Below, piece after piece: positions 16,653-24,881 of a DNA stretch of 47,997 nt. The notes below the pieces were generated by a model, which saw only the letters and a program-made list of their open reading frames with translations, made no database searches and was not told where the DNA came from. This DNA comes from an uncultured SAR86 cluster bacterium. GTDB lineage: Bacteria; Pseudomonadota; Gammaproteobacteria; Magnimaribacterales; D2472. Every line of letters starts with the position of its first letter. Position 1 is the stretch's first letter. The DNA lies in assembly GCA_902594005.1 (NCBI GenBank), contig CACJKN010000007.1:1-47997 (forward strand), written 5' to 3'. The position numbers and the translations under genes were made by a program.

Positions 16653-18425
16653 ATGATTATTTTAGGAATTCATGATGGGCATAACGCTAGTGCAGCTCTG
16701 ATAGTTGATGGAAAACTTATTTGTGCCATTGGAGAAGAAAGGCTCTCAAGAGACAAGCACCAATATGGATATCCAGCAAAAGCAATAGAAACTGTTCTAA
16801 AATTTGGGAATATAAGTCCAAGTGACATTGATAGAGTGGCAATGGCAACACCAACTCTACCACCAGCATATTTCTACACACAAAGGAATTCTACTTTTTC
16901 GATAAATGATTATTGGAAAGAGCAAAGAGAATACTGGTACCCAAAGCTATTTGAAAATAAAGATCCCAAATACCTTGATATCTTTTCACACAAAGTTAAT
17001 AAAGATAATTTTCCATATGATGAAAGTTTAATTAAAGATGAAAAAGATCATGAAGGCATGATTCAGGCTAGGTTAAAACACCTTACTGAAACTTTGAATA
17101 TAAGTAAGGAAATTGTATCAGTTCATGATCATCATGAAAGTCATGCATATTATGGATATATTTCGTCGCCCTACAGAAATGATAATTCACTAGTTTATAC
17201 AATGGATGGAGGCGGAGATAATGCAAATGGAACAGTATCAATAGGAGAAGCAGGGGAGCCGCTAAATGAAATTTCACGTTCCTCAAATTGTAATATTGGG
17301 AGAATGTACAGGTATGCAACACTTCTTTTAGGGATGAGGCCTGCAGATCATGAATATAAGCTTATGGGTCTTGCGGCATACAACAGTGAGAAATATGGGA
17401 AAAATGCATATGATGTTTATGCTGAAACATTACAGGTTGATGGGCTCGGCTTTAAATATAAAAATCAAATCAAAGATCATTTCTGGTATTTTAAAGAAAA
17501 GCTGGAAGGTCAAAGATTCGATGCAGTTGCATATGGGATCCAAAAAAGGTGCGAAGTATTACTTACTGAATGGATATCAAACGGTATCAAAGAGACAGGC
17601 ATAGGTAATATTGTTATGTCAGGTGGAGTAGCTCAAAATATTAAGGCTAATAAGCTCATTGCTGAGTTAGATGGTGTAAATCAAGTGTTCATTCCGCCAG
17701 GACCAGGTGATGAATCAATATCTATAGGAGCAGCTTTCTTAGAGCTTGTTAAAAATGGGATGCAAGTTTCTGATATAAACTCACCATCAGATGGTTATTT
17801 TGGTCCTTCTCATTCAGAAGATTCAGTAAAACAAGCAATAGATAAGCATGCAAAGCCTGATTGGAACGTAAGAAAAGTAAAGCCATCTGATGTAGCAGAG
17901 CTAATTGCAGATGGCGATGTTGTTTCAAGATTTGGATTGGAGAGCATGGAATTTGGTGCGAGAGCGTTGGGAAATAGGTCAATAATTGCTGATCCAAGAA
18001 GACCCGATGTAATTCATCATATAAATAAGTTAGTAAAAATGAGAGATTTTTGGATGCCTTTTGCTCCTAGCATTTTAGCTGAAAGAGAAAATGATTATAT
18101 GATTAATCCAAAGGGGATTGATGGAAGGTTTATGGCAGTTGGCTTTGATTCAACAGACCTTGCTAAGGAACATCTACCCGCAGGACTTCATCCTTTTGAT
18201 AGATCAGCTAGGCCTCAAATAGTTCACAAAGAAGATAATCCTAGTTACCATGCTCTTATAAAAGCATTTGAAGACTTAACTGGGGTTGGAGCTTTAATGA
18301 ATACATCATTCAATATTCATGGTGAGCCTATTGTCGGAACACCAGATGATGCATTTGATACTTTTGCAAGATGCGGACTTCATCATTTGCTTATTGGAGA
18401 ATGGTTGATAAGTAAGCCAGCATAA
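16653..18425 (+). CDS. NodU/CmcH-family O-carbamoyltransferase
   Basis: Transfers a carbamoyl group from carbamoyl phosphate to a hydroxyl, here presumably on a sugar. The N-terminal Kae1-like ATPase domain (about residues 1-370) shows GIHDGHNASAAL, the metal-site HDHHESHAYYGY, and TMDGGGDNANG. The C-terminal domain (about 395-590) shows FGLESMEFGARALGNRSI, DFWMPFAPSIL and a closing FNIHGEPIVGTP. Length (590) is normal. NodU carbamoylates Nod factors, and homologues occur in surface-glycan and antibiotic loci. Its place between a cytidylyltransferase-like gene and a glycosyltransferase supports glycan decoration; the acceptor is unknown. Confidence 0.9.
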   Translation: MIILGIHDGHNASAALIVDGKLICAIGEERLSRDKHQYGYPAKAIETVLKFGNISPSDIDRVAMATPTLPPAYFYTQRNSTFSINDYWKEQREYWYPKLFENKDPKYLDIFSHKVNKDNFPYDESLIKDEKDHEGMIQARLKHLTETLNISKEIVSVHDHHESHAYYGYISSPYRNDNSLVYTMDGGGDNANGTVSIGEAGEPLNEISRSSNCNIGRMYRYATLLLGMRPADHEYKLMGLAAYNSEKYGKNAYDVYAETLQVDGLGFKYKNQIKDHFWYFKEKLEGQRFDAVAYGIQKRCEVLLTEWISNGIKETGIGNIVMSGGVAQNIKANKLIAELDGVNQVFIPPGPGDESISIGAAFLELVKNGMQVSDINSPSDGYFGPSHSEDSVKQAIDKHAKPDWNVRKVKPSDVAELIADGDVVSRFGLESMEFGARALGNRSIIADPRRPDVIHHINKLVKMRDFWMPFAPSILAERENDYMINPKGIDGRFMAVGFDSTDLAKEHLPAGLHPFDRSARPQIVHKEDNPSYHALIKAFEDLTGVGALMNTSFNIHGEPIVGTPDDAFDTFARCGLHHLLIGEWLISKPA

Positions 18426-18447
18426 TAGTATATTGATTGATTGTTAA

Positions 18448-19842
18448 ATGAGTTCTGAATCACTAGTAACAATATATATTCCTTGCAGAAATTATGGGAA
18501 TTTCTTAACACAATCAGTAGAGAGTGTTTTCAATCAATCTTATACGAATTGGGAGCTTGTAATTATTAATGAAGCTTCTGATGATAACACTTCAGAAATA
18601 GCAAAGGGACTTTGCGAGAGAGAACCTAAGAAAACAACTTTTATTGACAACAAGAAACCGCTTGGACTTCAAAAATTAGCAAACCTTGTTCTAAGTCAGG
18701 CTAATGGGAAATATATGATGCGACTTGATGCTGATGATTGGTTAGATGAAAACGCCCTACTTCTTCTTGTCACAAAACTGGAAAGTTCTGATGATTTGGG
18801 CCTTGTATTTGGAAATTATTACTACACCAATCAAGAAGGAAGTGTGATTGGAGTTGAAACAAGCTTTGAAGAAAATGTTGGAGCATCTTTATCAAAGATA
18901 CCGCCTCATGGAGCATGTACCCTTTTTAGAACTAGAGCCTTAAAAACTGTTGGAGGTTACTCAGAAGATGTAAATGCTCAAGATGGATGGGATCTTTGGT
19001 ACAAACTTTCAAATAGGATAGGCGCAACAAGCATTCGAACACCAGTTTTTTATTATAGACAGCATAGTGAATCTCTCAGCAAAGATAATGAAAGACTTCT
19101 AAATGCAAGGTCGAAAATATTTGAAAATGTTGGAAAAAAACTTGAGGGTGATTATACACCGACAGTTTTGGCAGTAATTCCTGTTAAAGAATCTTATCCA
19201 GACTTTGAGGGAGTCCCTTACATTAAAATAAATGGAGTCTCACTTTTAGAACACTCAATTAAAAATGCTTCTAAATCAAAAAAGGTAACTCAAATAACAG
19301 TAATGTCGGAAAGCCAAAAAGTTCTAGACTTTTCAAAAAGTCTTATTGCTGAGGGTAAAGTCTGCAAACACAGACTGATAAAAAGAGAAAAAATTAAGAA
19401 ATCAAAAAATATTCCTATCAGAGACTTTATGGCACTTGCGGGAGACGACTACTTTGAAGAGCATAAGACATATCCTGATATTATTATTTTTCTGAGCATG
19501 CATGCCATCAATAGAAAGAAAGATCATATTGAAAAGGCATTAAATGTATTAAGAGTCACAGAAGGAGATAGTGTAGTTTCAGTTGAAGAGGAGCGGGAGC
19601 CAATGTTTTCATATTCAAAATCTGGCCTTGAGTTAATCAACCCTGGTAGATTTCAAGATTTAATTTTTAATGAAGAAAGACTTTATAGGTTTAATGGTTG
19701 CTTGATTGCAACTTGGTGGGAGGTCTTGAAATTCCACAGTTTATTTGGCGAAAAGATTTCATTTATTGAAATGTCCAAGAAAGATAGTATTCAAATAAAA
19801 AATAATTCAATTCTTAAAGCTTATAAGAGCGAAAAAGACTAG
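18448..19842 (+). CDS. GT2 glycosyltransferase fused to NeuA-like cytidylyltransferase domain
   Basis: Two domains in one 464-residue protein. Residues about 1-215 form a GT2 glycosyltransferase (VTIYIPCRNYGNFL, SVFNQSYTNWELVIINEASDD, MMRLDADDW with the DxD metal site, FGNYYYTNQEG). Residues about 230-464 look like a NeuA/PseF CMP-nonulosonate synthetase (LAVIPVKES, INGVSLLEHSIKNASKSKKV, ITVMSES, DIIIFLSMHAINRKKDHIEKAL, GDSVVSVEEEREP, RFNGCLIATWWEVL). The R-x-GS loop usual after the first strand of NeuA is replaced by KESYPDFEG, so catalysis may be altered. I see no stop or frameshift between the domains. The fusion suggests coupled activation and transfer of the nonulosonate. Confidence 0.8.
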   Translation: MSSESLVTIYIPCRNYGNFLTQSVESVFNQSYTNWELVIINEASDDNTSEIAKGLCEREPKKTTFIDNKKPLGLQKLANLVLSQANGKYMMRLDADDWLDENALLLLVTKLESSDDLGLVFGNYYYTNQEGSVIGVETSFEENVGASLSKIPPHGACTLFRTRALKTVGGYSEDVNAQDGWDLWYKLSNRIGATSIRTPVFYYRQHSESLSKDNERLLNARSKIFENVGKKLEGDYTPTVLAVIPVKESYPDFEGVPYIKINGVSLLEHSIKNASKSKKVTQITVMSESQKVLDFSKSLIAEGKVCKHRLIKREKIKKSKNIPIRDFMALAGDDYFEEHKTYPDIIIFLSMHAINRKKDHIEKALNVLRVTEGDSVVSVEEEREPMFSYSKSGLELINPGRFQDLIFNEERLYRFNGCLIATWWEVLKFHSLFGEKISFIEMSKKDSIQIKNNSILKAYKSEKD

Positions 19843-19851
19843 ATTTCCAAA

Positions 19852-20814
19852 TTGAAAATACAGAGCAAAAGTATATCAATTATTGACCATGCAAATGATC
19901 AAAATTGGAATCATGTTTTTTTCATAGTGAATCCAGTAACAGCAATTTTAGCAAGGCTAATTATTGAAAGATTTAAGATAGATAAAAAAAATCTAATTAT
20001 TTATTCTCTTCGCAATACAGATGTTTCCATAATTGGAGATGATTATAAACACTTAAAAAAATCAATTTTCAAAAGACTATTTATCAAATTGGGCTTAAAT
20101 TCTGTTAGCAATTCCGTCCTTAACGATTTAAAGAAAAAAAATAATCCATTCTTAATATATTGCAGTTGGTGTTTTCATGAATCAATTTCAACACCATCAA
20201 TAAATAGGATTTTAGAATCAGAACTTTCAAGGGGTCATCTATATATTGAAGAAGGTCAAGCAACCTATAGACCCAGCAGGCCATTTAATACTAGTAAACA
20301 AGTTAAAGAAATTCATAAACATGCTGAAAGTTTTAAGCAAATGTATAGAGATGATGCCTATGGATATATTTCTATACTCAAAGATGCATTTCCAAAGGTC
20401 CCAAAAGAAAAGAAGTTGATTTTAGATAATTTAAATGATTTGAAAAATTTCTATAAACCCAAACTTATGGGCATTAAAACCATAGGATTGACATGTGCAC
20501 AAAGAAGAATCCGAGACAATGAGTGGGAAACTATGCTTAGGAAATTGTTTAAATCAATGCCTGAAGGAGGAATAGTCAAAATTCATCCTAGCTTTTTGAC
20601 TGACGGCAAAAAAAGAAAGAAAATTTTATCCATCTTTTCGAAGCTCCGGGATCAATATAAAAATATTGAGTTATGTGATGATGATGTAATTTTAGAGATC
20701 GAGATGCTCTATGAGAAGAAAGAGCTTATTGGATCAATAACATCACTAGAAGTTTATGCTGATAATTTTGGATCAGATTTTAAGAAGATTGAGCTTTTTA
20801 AAGTTACCAGTTAG
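19852..20814 (+). CDS. Putative nonulosonic-acid (sialyl-type) transferase
   Basis: A 320-residue soluble protein carrying the two short motifs shared by several bacterial sialyltransferase families (GT38, GT52 and relatives): an acidic E-E-G in LYIEEGQATYR (residues 133-135) and an H-P in VKIHPSF (245-246). Their spacing of roughly 110 residues fits a GT-B fold with the acid/base in the N-terminal half and the CMP-binding His in the C-terminal half. I see no signal peptide. The start is TTG at 19852; the first in-frame ATG would lose about 160 residues. The neighbouring GT2-NeuA fusion and PseI argue for transfer of a CMP-activated pseudaminic-like acid. Its 3' end overlaps the convergent DUF4956 gene by 11 bases. 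Confidence 0.6.
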   Translation: MKIQSKSISIIDHANDQNWNHVFFIVNPVTAILARLIIERFKIDKKNLIIYSLRNTDVSIIGDDYKHLKKSIFKRLFIKLGLNSVSNSVLNDLKKKNNPFLIYCSWCFHESISTPSINRILESELSRGHLYIEEGQATYRPSRPFNTSKQVKEIHKHAESFKQMYRDDAYGYISILKDAFPKVPKEKKLILDNLNDLKNFYKPKLMGIKTIGLTCAQRRIRDNEWETMLRKLFKSMPEGGIVKIHPSFLTDGKKRKKILSIFSKLRDQYKNIELCDDDVILEIEMLYEKKELIGSITSLEVYADNFGSDFKKIELFKVTS

Positions 20815-21487
20815 TTTTTGATTCGTAAAAATTAACTTCTATTTTTTCATCTAAACTCTCAATTCTTTCAATCAATAAATCAATACCTGTTTCGTTTGTT
20901 GGAACTATAAGAAAAGAAGCTGTTTTATTAATTGGACCCTTGTTTAATCTGATAAGTTTCAAGCTAGAGGACATTTCCATGATTTCATTTGTAATTTTTT
21001 CAAAGCTTATTGAATTATTTTCCCAAGAAAGGATTAAGTTATATTCATTCTTATTATCAATTTTTCTATTAGATAACCAAATGAAAATCATTCCTAATAT
21101 TGCTAAAGTTATCATGGTTGTCAAAAAGGTATAACCAGCTGCATAACCTAAGCCAATTGCAATTGATAAAAATAAATACACTAGTTCTTCTGGCTCCTTG
21201 ATAGGAGTTCTAAACCTCACAATTGAAAGAGCTCCCACTAAGCCAAGTGAAAGAGCAAGAGAGGATTTAACAATAAGAATAACTAAAAATACAATTGTAG
21301 CAAGTATAGGAATAACTGTACCTATATGGTGCTTGCCAGTCAGTGAAGTCGAATATTTAATATAGAAAAGTCTAGCTATAAAAGACATCAAGACACACAT
21401 ACCAAAGTTAAAAATTACTGAAAAAAGATCTAATTCAGCAAAGCCTGTTGAAGAAGTTGCATTTAGTATTGAATCAATAGCGTTCAT
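20804..21487 (-). CDS. DUF4956 membrane protein
   Basis: The only clear minus-strand gene. The 227 residues contain an N-terminal membrane domain of about four helices (about residues 20-135) with the conserved SLALSLGLVGALSIVRFRTP motif of DUF4956 and EPEELVYLFLSIAIGLGYAAG. A cytoplasmic C-terminal domain of about 85 residues follows. The function of the family is unknown. It recurs beside CotH-kinase and VTC-domain proteins, and both are encoded divergently just across an 86-base intergenic region. It probably forms a functional module with them in the cell envelope. Its stop lies inside the end of the convergent glycosyltransferase gene. Confidence 0.9.
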   Translation of the reverse strand: MNAIDSILNATSSTGFAELDLFSVIFNFGMCVLMSFIARLFYIKYSTSLTGKHHIGTVIPILATIVFLVILIVKSSLALSLGLVGALSIVRFRTPIKEPEELVYLFLSIAIGLGYAAGYTFLTTMITLAILGMIFIWLSNRKIDNKNEYNLILSWENNSISFEKITNEIMEMSSSLKLIRLNKGPINKTASFLIVPTNETGIDLLIERIESLDEKIEVNFYESKTNW

Positions 21488-21530
21488 ATTTTATAACTAT
21501 AAAAAAATGCTATCATTTCATCTTATAAGT

Positions 21531-21551
21531 AAAAAATCAAACTGATTTTTT
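21531..21551. repeat. Inverted repeat in the divergent DUF4956/CotH intergenic region
   Basis: AAAAAATCA and TGATTTTTT form a perfect 9-base inverted repeat around a 3-base AAC centre, lying about midway between the two divergent start codons (21487 and 21574). Both genes point away from it, so it is not a terminator for either. It could be an operator or simply an AT-rich palindrome; only one pair contains G-C. Confidence 0.3.
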
Positions 21552-21573
21552 TATTGACCGCTTCTTTAATGCA

Positions 21574-24192
21574 ATGATCAAAAAAAAAGAAAATACTAGG
21601 ATTTTTGTTTTAGTAATATTAGTTTTAGTACTCTCTACATTAAGTGTTTTTAGTAAAACAAATATATCGATTTTTTTCCATAATACTTATGAAAGTTTAA
21701 TGAGCAAAGATCCAGGCTTTTCCTCATCTAGAAATTTAGTTGACAAAGGAGGAAACATAGAAGAATTATCAATTATGCAAAGAATAAATCCTCTTATTTT
21801 AAAAGCTGGATCGATAATTAATCATATTTCAGATGATAGAAATAAAGAAATGGATAATATAGAAATTTTTATTAAATTTAAGAACTATAAGAGAATCCTT
21901 GATGATAGAGAAAGCTCGCTTAATAGGGGGTTTTTAGAGGATCCAATGGAAGTTAATGGTGAAATTAAGTTTGGCGAAAGAATATATGAAGCGAAATTTA
22001 GATTAAAAGGAGACCTAGATGATCATTGGATAAGTAATACAAGATTAAGTCTAAGAGTGAAGTTAAAAGACGGTAAAACTATCTATGGAATGAATAGTTT
22101 CTCAATACAAAAACCAAGATCAAGACAGCACCCATATGAGCAAGCATTTCAACAGGTAATGAATCAAACCTCTAATCTTTCTCTTAATACACATTATGCA
22201 AAAGTAATTGTCAATGGAGATGATTGGGGAATAATGAATATAGAGGAACACTTTTCCAGGGAGTTTTTAGAAAAAAAACAGAAGAAAGAATCACTAATAT
22301 TTAGATTTTCTGATGACAGAAAGTGGAAAAATTATGAAAAATCTACTGATAATGTTTTTTCTTCATATTTGCTTTCTGATTCAAGACTTCATGGAACCTT
22401 TTATAATTCTAAAAGGTATCTTGAAGATGAACATAACAGAAAGGTCTATTCTTATGTTATGCAGGAAAGACTTTTAGAAAATCACTCTTATTTATATTCA
22501 ACTAAAAAACATATGGAGCTCTTCTATGCTTCGCTATTCTGGAATAGCTTCCATACTTTAGCTGATCACAATACAAAATATTATTTTAATCCCTATTCAC
22601 TAGAGTTAAGTCCCATATCATCTGATCAGGATATATTTACAGATTTAAATAGCAATTTTGTTAACTCTCTTAAAGATCATGACTTTAATCTAAACTTTAG
22701 GCAGATATTTAAATTTTCAATTAATGAAGACAATAACGACAAATTTATCTTAAATAGTTTAAATGGAATAAGAGATGCTGAGGATTATTTAAATAAATTC
22801 AAAGAAATATTTCCTTTAGATGAATATAAAGAGGTATCAATACTAGAGAACAATCAAAAAAAAGTAATAAGCAGTAAAGAAAATATCCTGGAAACCCTAA
22901 AGTACATTAGTGATAAAAATTATAAAATTAAATCTGATACTAATATCTCTGAAAAACAGCTTAGTGATCTTCTAGATTTTGTTCATGTGAGACATTTTGT
23001 AGATGGTAGCTTGGAATTTTTTAATTTACTTCCCTTTGATATAGAAATTAAAGAAATATTTTTAGATGACGAACCCTATAATATTAATCCATTTATTCTT
23101 CCTGCATTTGATGAAGAAATTTACTCATCAACTACAATAATTACAAATCTTGTTGGTATATTTGATAACCGCATTGATGTTATAAGTGTTTACAAAGATG
23201 AAGCGAGAAAAACTAAAGCTTATCCCTCAATGATTAAAGATGTATTTAACCCATTAAGGAAAGAAGCTTCGATAGATAACACTATTTTGAAAGAAATGAA
23301 CTACAAAGATTTCTATATAAGTCCAGGTATGTGGTTTATTGATGGTCCATTTCTTGTAGATGGCAACCTATCAATTGATGCTGGAACAAAGCTTATATTT
23401 TCTGAAGATGCATATTTAATAGTAAAAGGGAAAGTAAATTTTAATGGTTCTGAGAATAATCAAATAGAGTTTCTTCCAAAAGATAAAAGTTGGAAAGGCT
23501 TTTATTTAATATCCGATAAAGAGAGTAAATCGATAATTAAGAATCTAGTTGTAAGAAGTACCTCCGCAATGCAAGTCGGCGTTCTTAATCTCACTGGAGG
23601 ATTTACAATATATAACAGTGACATTTTATTAAAAAATATACACTTCTTAGATTCAACTGCAGAAGATTCGATCAATATAGTAAATTCTGAAATAGAAATA
23701 GATAATTTAAATATTGAAAGATCAATATCAGATGGCCTTGACTGTGATTTCTGCGAGGGAATCATAAAAAATACTTTTGTAAAAAAAATCGGTGGAGATG
23801 CCATTGATTTTTCAGGAAGTAAAGTAGATATTGAAAATATAAGGATTAGAGATGTTAAGGATAAAGCCATATCAGCTGGTGAGCAAAGCTTTATTAGGAT
23901 TTCTGAAGGAGAATTTTTCAATATTGGAGTAGGTGTTGCCTCAAAAGACTCAAGCGAAACATATATTAATAATTCAACAATTAGAGACTTTGAGCTTTTT
24001 GCTGCAATGACTTATCAAAAGAAAATGATTTTTGGGACAGAGTCGAATCTTTATCTTACTGATACAAATACCAGTGGTGATAATCCATTCAGGAGTCAAA
24101 AAGGAACAAATCTCTATGTAGATGCAGTTAAAATACTTGAGAGCGATTTGGATGTTGAGGAAATGTATTCCGAAGGTGTTATGAAGAAATGA
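21574..24192 (+). CDS. CotH-kinase-family protein with C-terminal beta-helix
   Basis: An 872-residue envelope protein. An N-terminal membrane anchor (about residues 8-27) is followed by a CotH protein-kinase-like domain (about 105-370). Its features include FRLKGD, LRVKLKDGKTIYGMNSF, KPRSRQHPYEQAF, KVIVNGDDWGIMNIEEHF, and the metal/catalytic-like ADHNTKYYF...SPISSDQD segment that matches the HNxxxY...DxD pattern of CotH. From about residue 590 the sequence turns into short repeats typical of a right-handed parallel beta-helix (GNLSIDAGTKLIFSED, NGSENNQIEFLPKDKSWKGF, DGLDCDFCEG, GGDAIDFSGS). CotH of Bacillus phosphorylates spore-coat proteins; the substrate here is unknown. An A9 run follows the second codon. 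The stop overlaps the VTC-domain gene. Confidence 0.85.
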   Translation: MIKKKENTRIFVLVILVLVLSTLSVFSKTNISIFFHNTYESLMSKDPGFSSSRNLVDKGGNIEELSIMQRINPLILKAGSIINHISDDRNKEMDNIEIFIKFKNYKRILDDRESSLNRGFLEDPMEVNGEIKFGERIYEAKFRLKGDLDDHWISNTRLSLRVKLKDGKTIYGMNSFSIQKPRSRQHPYEQAFQQVMNQTSNLSLNTHYAKVIVNGDDWGIMNIEEHFSREFLEKKQKKESLIFRFSDDRKWKNYEKSTDNVFSSYLLSDSRLHGTFYNSKRYLEDEHNRKVYSYVMQERLLENHSYLYSTKKHMELFYASLFWNSFHTLADHNTKYYFNPYSLELSPISSDQDIFTDLNSNFVNSLKDHDFNLNFRQIFKFSINEDNNDKFILNSLNGIRDAEDYLNKFKEIFPLDEYKEVSILENNQKKVISSKENILETLKYISDKNYKIKSDTNISEKQLSDLLDFVHVRHFVDGSLEFFNLLPFDIEIKEIFLDDEPYNINPFILPAFDEEIYSSTTIITNLVGIFDNRIDVISVYKDEARKTKAYPSMIKDVFNPLRKEASIDNTILKEMNYKDFYISPGMWFIDGPFLVDGNLSIDAGTKLIFSEDAYLIVKGKVNFNGSENNQIEFLPKDKSWKGFYLISDKESKSIIKNLVVRSTSAMQVGVLNLTGGFTIYNSDILLKNIHFLDSTAEDSINIVNSEIEIDNLNIERSISDGLDCDFCEGIIKNTFVKKIGGDAIDFSGSKVDIENIRIRDVKDKAISAGEQSFIRISEGEFFNIGVGVASKDSSETYINNSTIRDFELFAAMTYQKKMIFGTESNLYLTDTNTSGDNPFRSQKGTNLYVDAVKILESDLDVEEMYSEGVMKK

Positions 24193-24872
24193 GCGATGAC
24201 TTGAGATACGAAATTAAACTAGTAGCAAATGAAATAAATTTTTCTGTTTTTAATAAATGGCTTCACATTGAAACAGACTTCTTTAAGAAATATCCAGATC
24301 GACAAATAAATAGCCTATATTTTGATGACAACAACTTTAGTTGTGTAAAAGACAATCTTTCAGGTATTGCACAAAGAAGAAAATATAGACTAAGGTGGTA
24401 TGGCAGAAATGATGAAGAACTTAGCGATCCTGTTTTTGAGATAAAAATTAAAAATGGAAGATTAGGATTCAAAAAATACTTTAACGTTCCTGAACTTAAC
24501 AATAAGCTTAATAATCTAAAGATTAGGCAAATACAAGAAATTGCGTTATTGAAAAACAAAAACAAGAAACTTTTTTTTGATAAAGATCTTAATCCATCTC
24601 TAATAGTTTCATACAAAAGGAATTATTTTGAAAATAATAATGATATTAGAATTACTGTTGACAATAATATAATTTTTTCTGATCCGTCTAACGATAAGCT
24701 TATCCAGAATCATGATCAAGCGGTATTTAACAAAAGAATTATTGAATTTAAGTTTGGTATTAATAAAAAAGATTATGTTTCAAGAATTATGAAAGATTTA
24801 AATATTGTACCTTCACGACACTCAAAATACTTATCTGGATTGGCAATGTTTGGGAAAGTTAATTATCTCTAG
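24189..24872 (+). CDS. VTC-domain protein (polyphosphate-polymerase-like)
   Basis: A 227-residue protein with the tunnel-forming VTC domain of yeast vacuolar polyphosphate polymerase. The ordered basic motifs are all present: RYEIKL at the start, NSLYFDD, RRKYRLRWYG (paired Arg), VFEIKIKNGRLGFKK, SLIVSYKRNYF, IRITVDNNI, IIEFKFG and RHSKYLSG. Bacterial single-domain forms lack membrane helices, as here. The family can polymerise or bind phosphate chains, but its role beside CotH and DUF4956 proteins is not established. The ATG overlaps the CotH stop by 4 bases, so the two are co-translated. Confidence 0.9.
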   Translation: MSDDLRYEIKLVANEINFSVFNKWLHIETDFFKKYPDRQINSLYFDDNNFSCVKDNLSGIAQRRKYRLRWYGRNDEELSDPVFEIKIKNGRLGFKKYFNVPELNNKLNNLKIRQIQEIALLKNKNKKLFFDKDLNPSLIVSYKRNYFENNNDIRITVDNNIIFSDPSNDKLIQNHDQAVFNKRIIEFKFGINKKDYVSRIMKDLNIVPSRHSKYLSGLAMFGKVNYL

Positions 24873-24881
24873 TTTTAAGAA

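Noticed and set aside
17350-17604. Second + frame inside the carbamoyltransferase gene
   Set aside because: Shadow frame with no recognisable protein pattern inside a complete, conserved gene.
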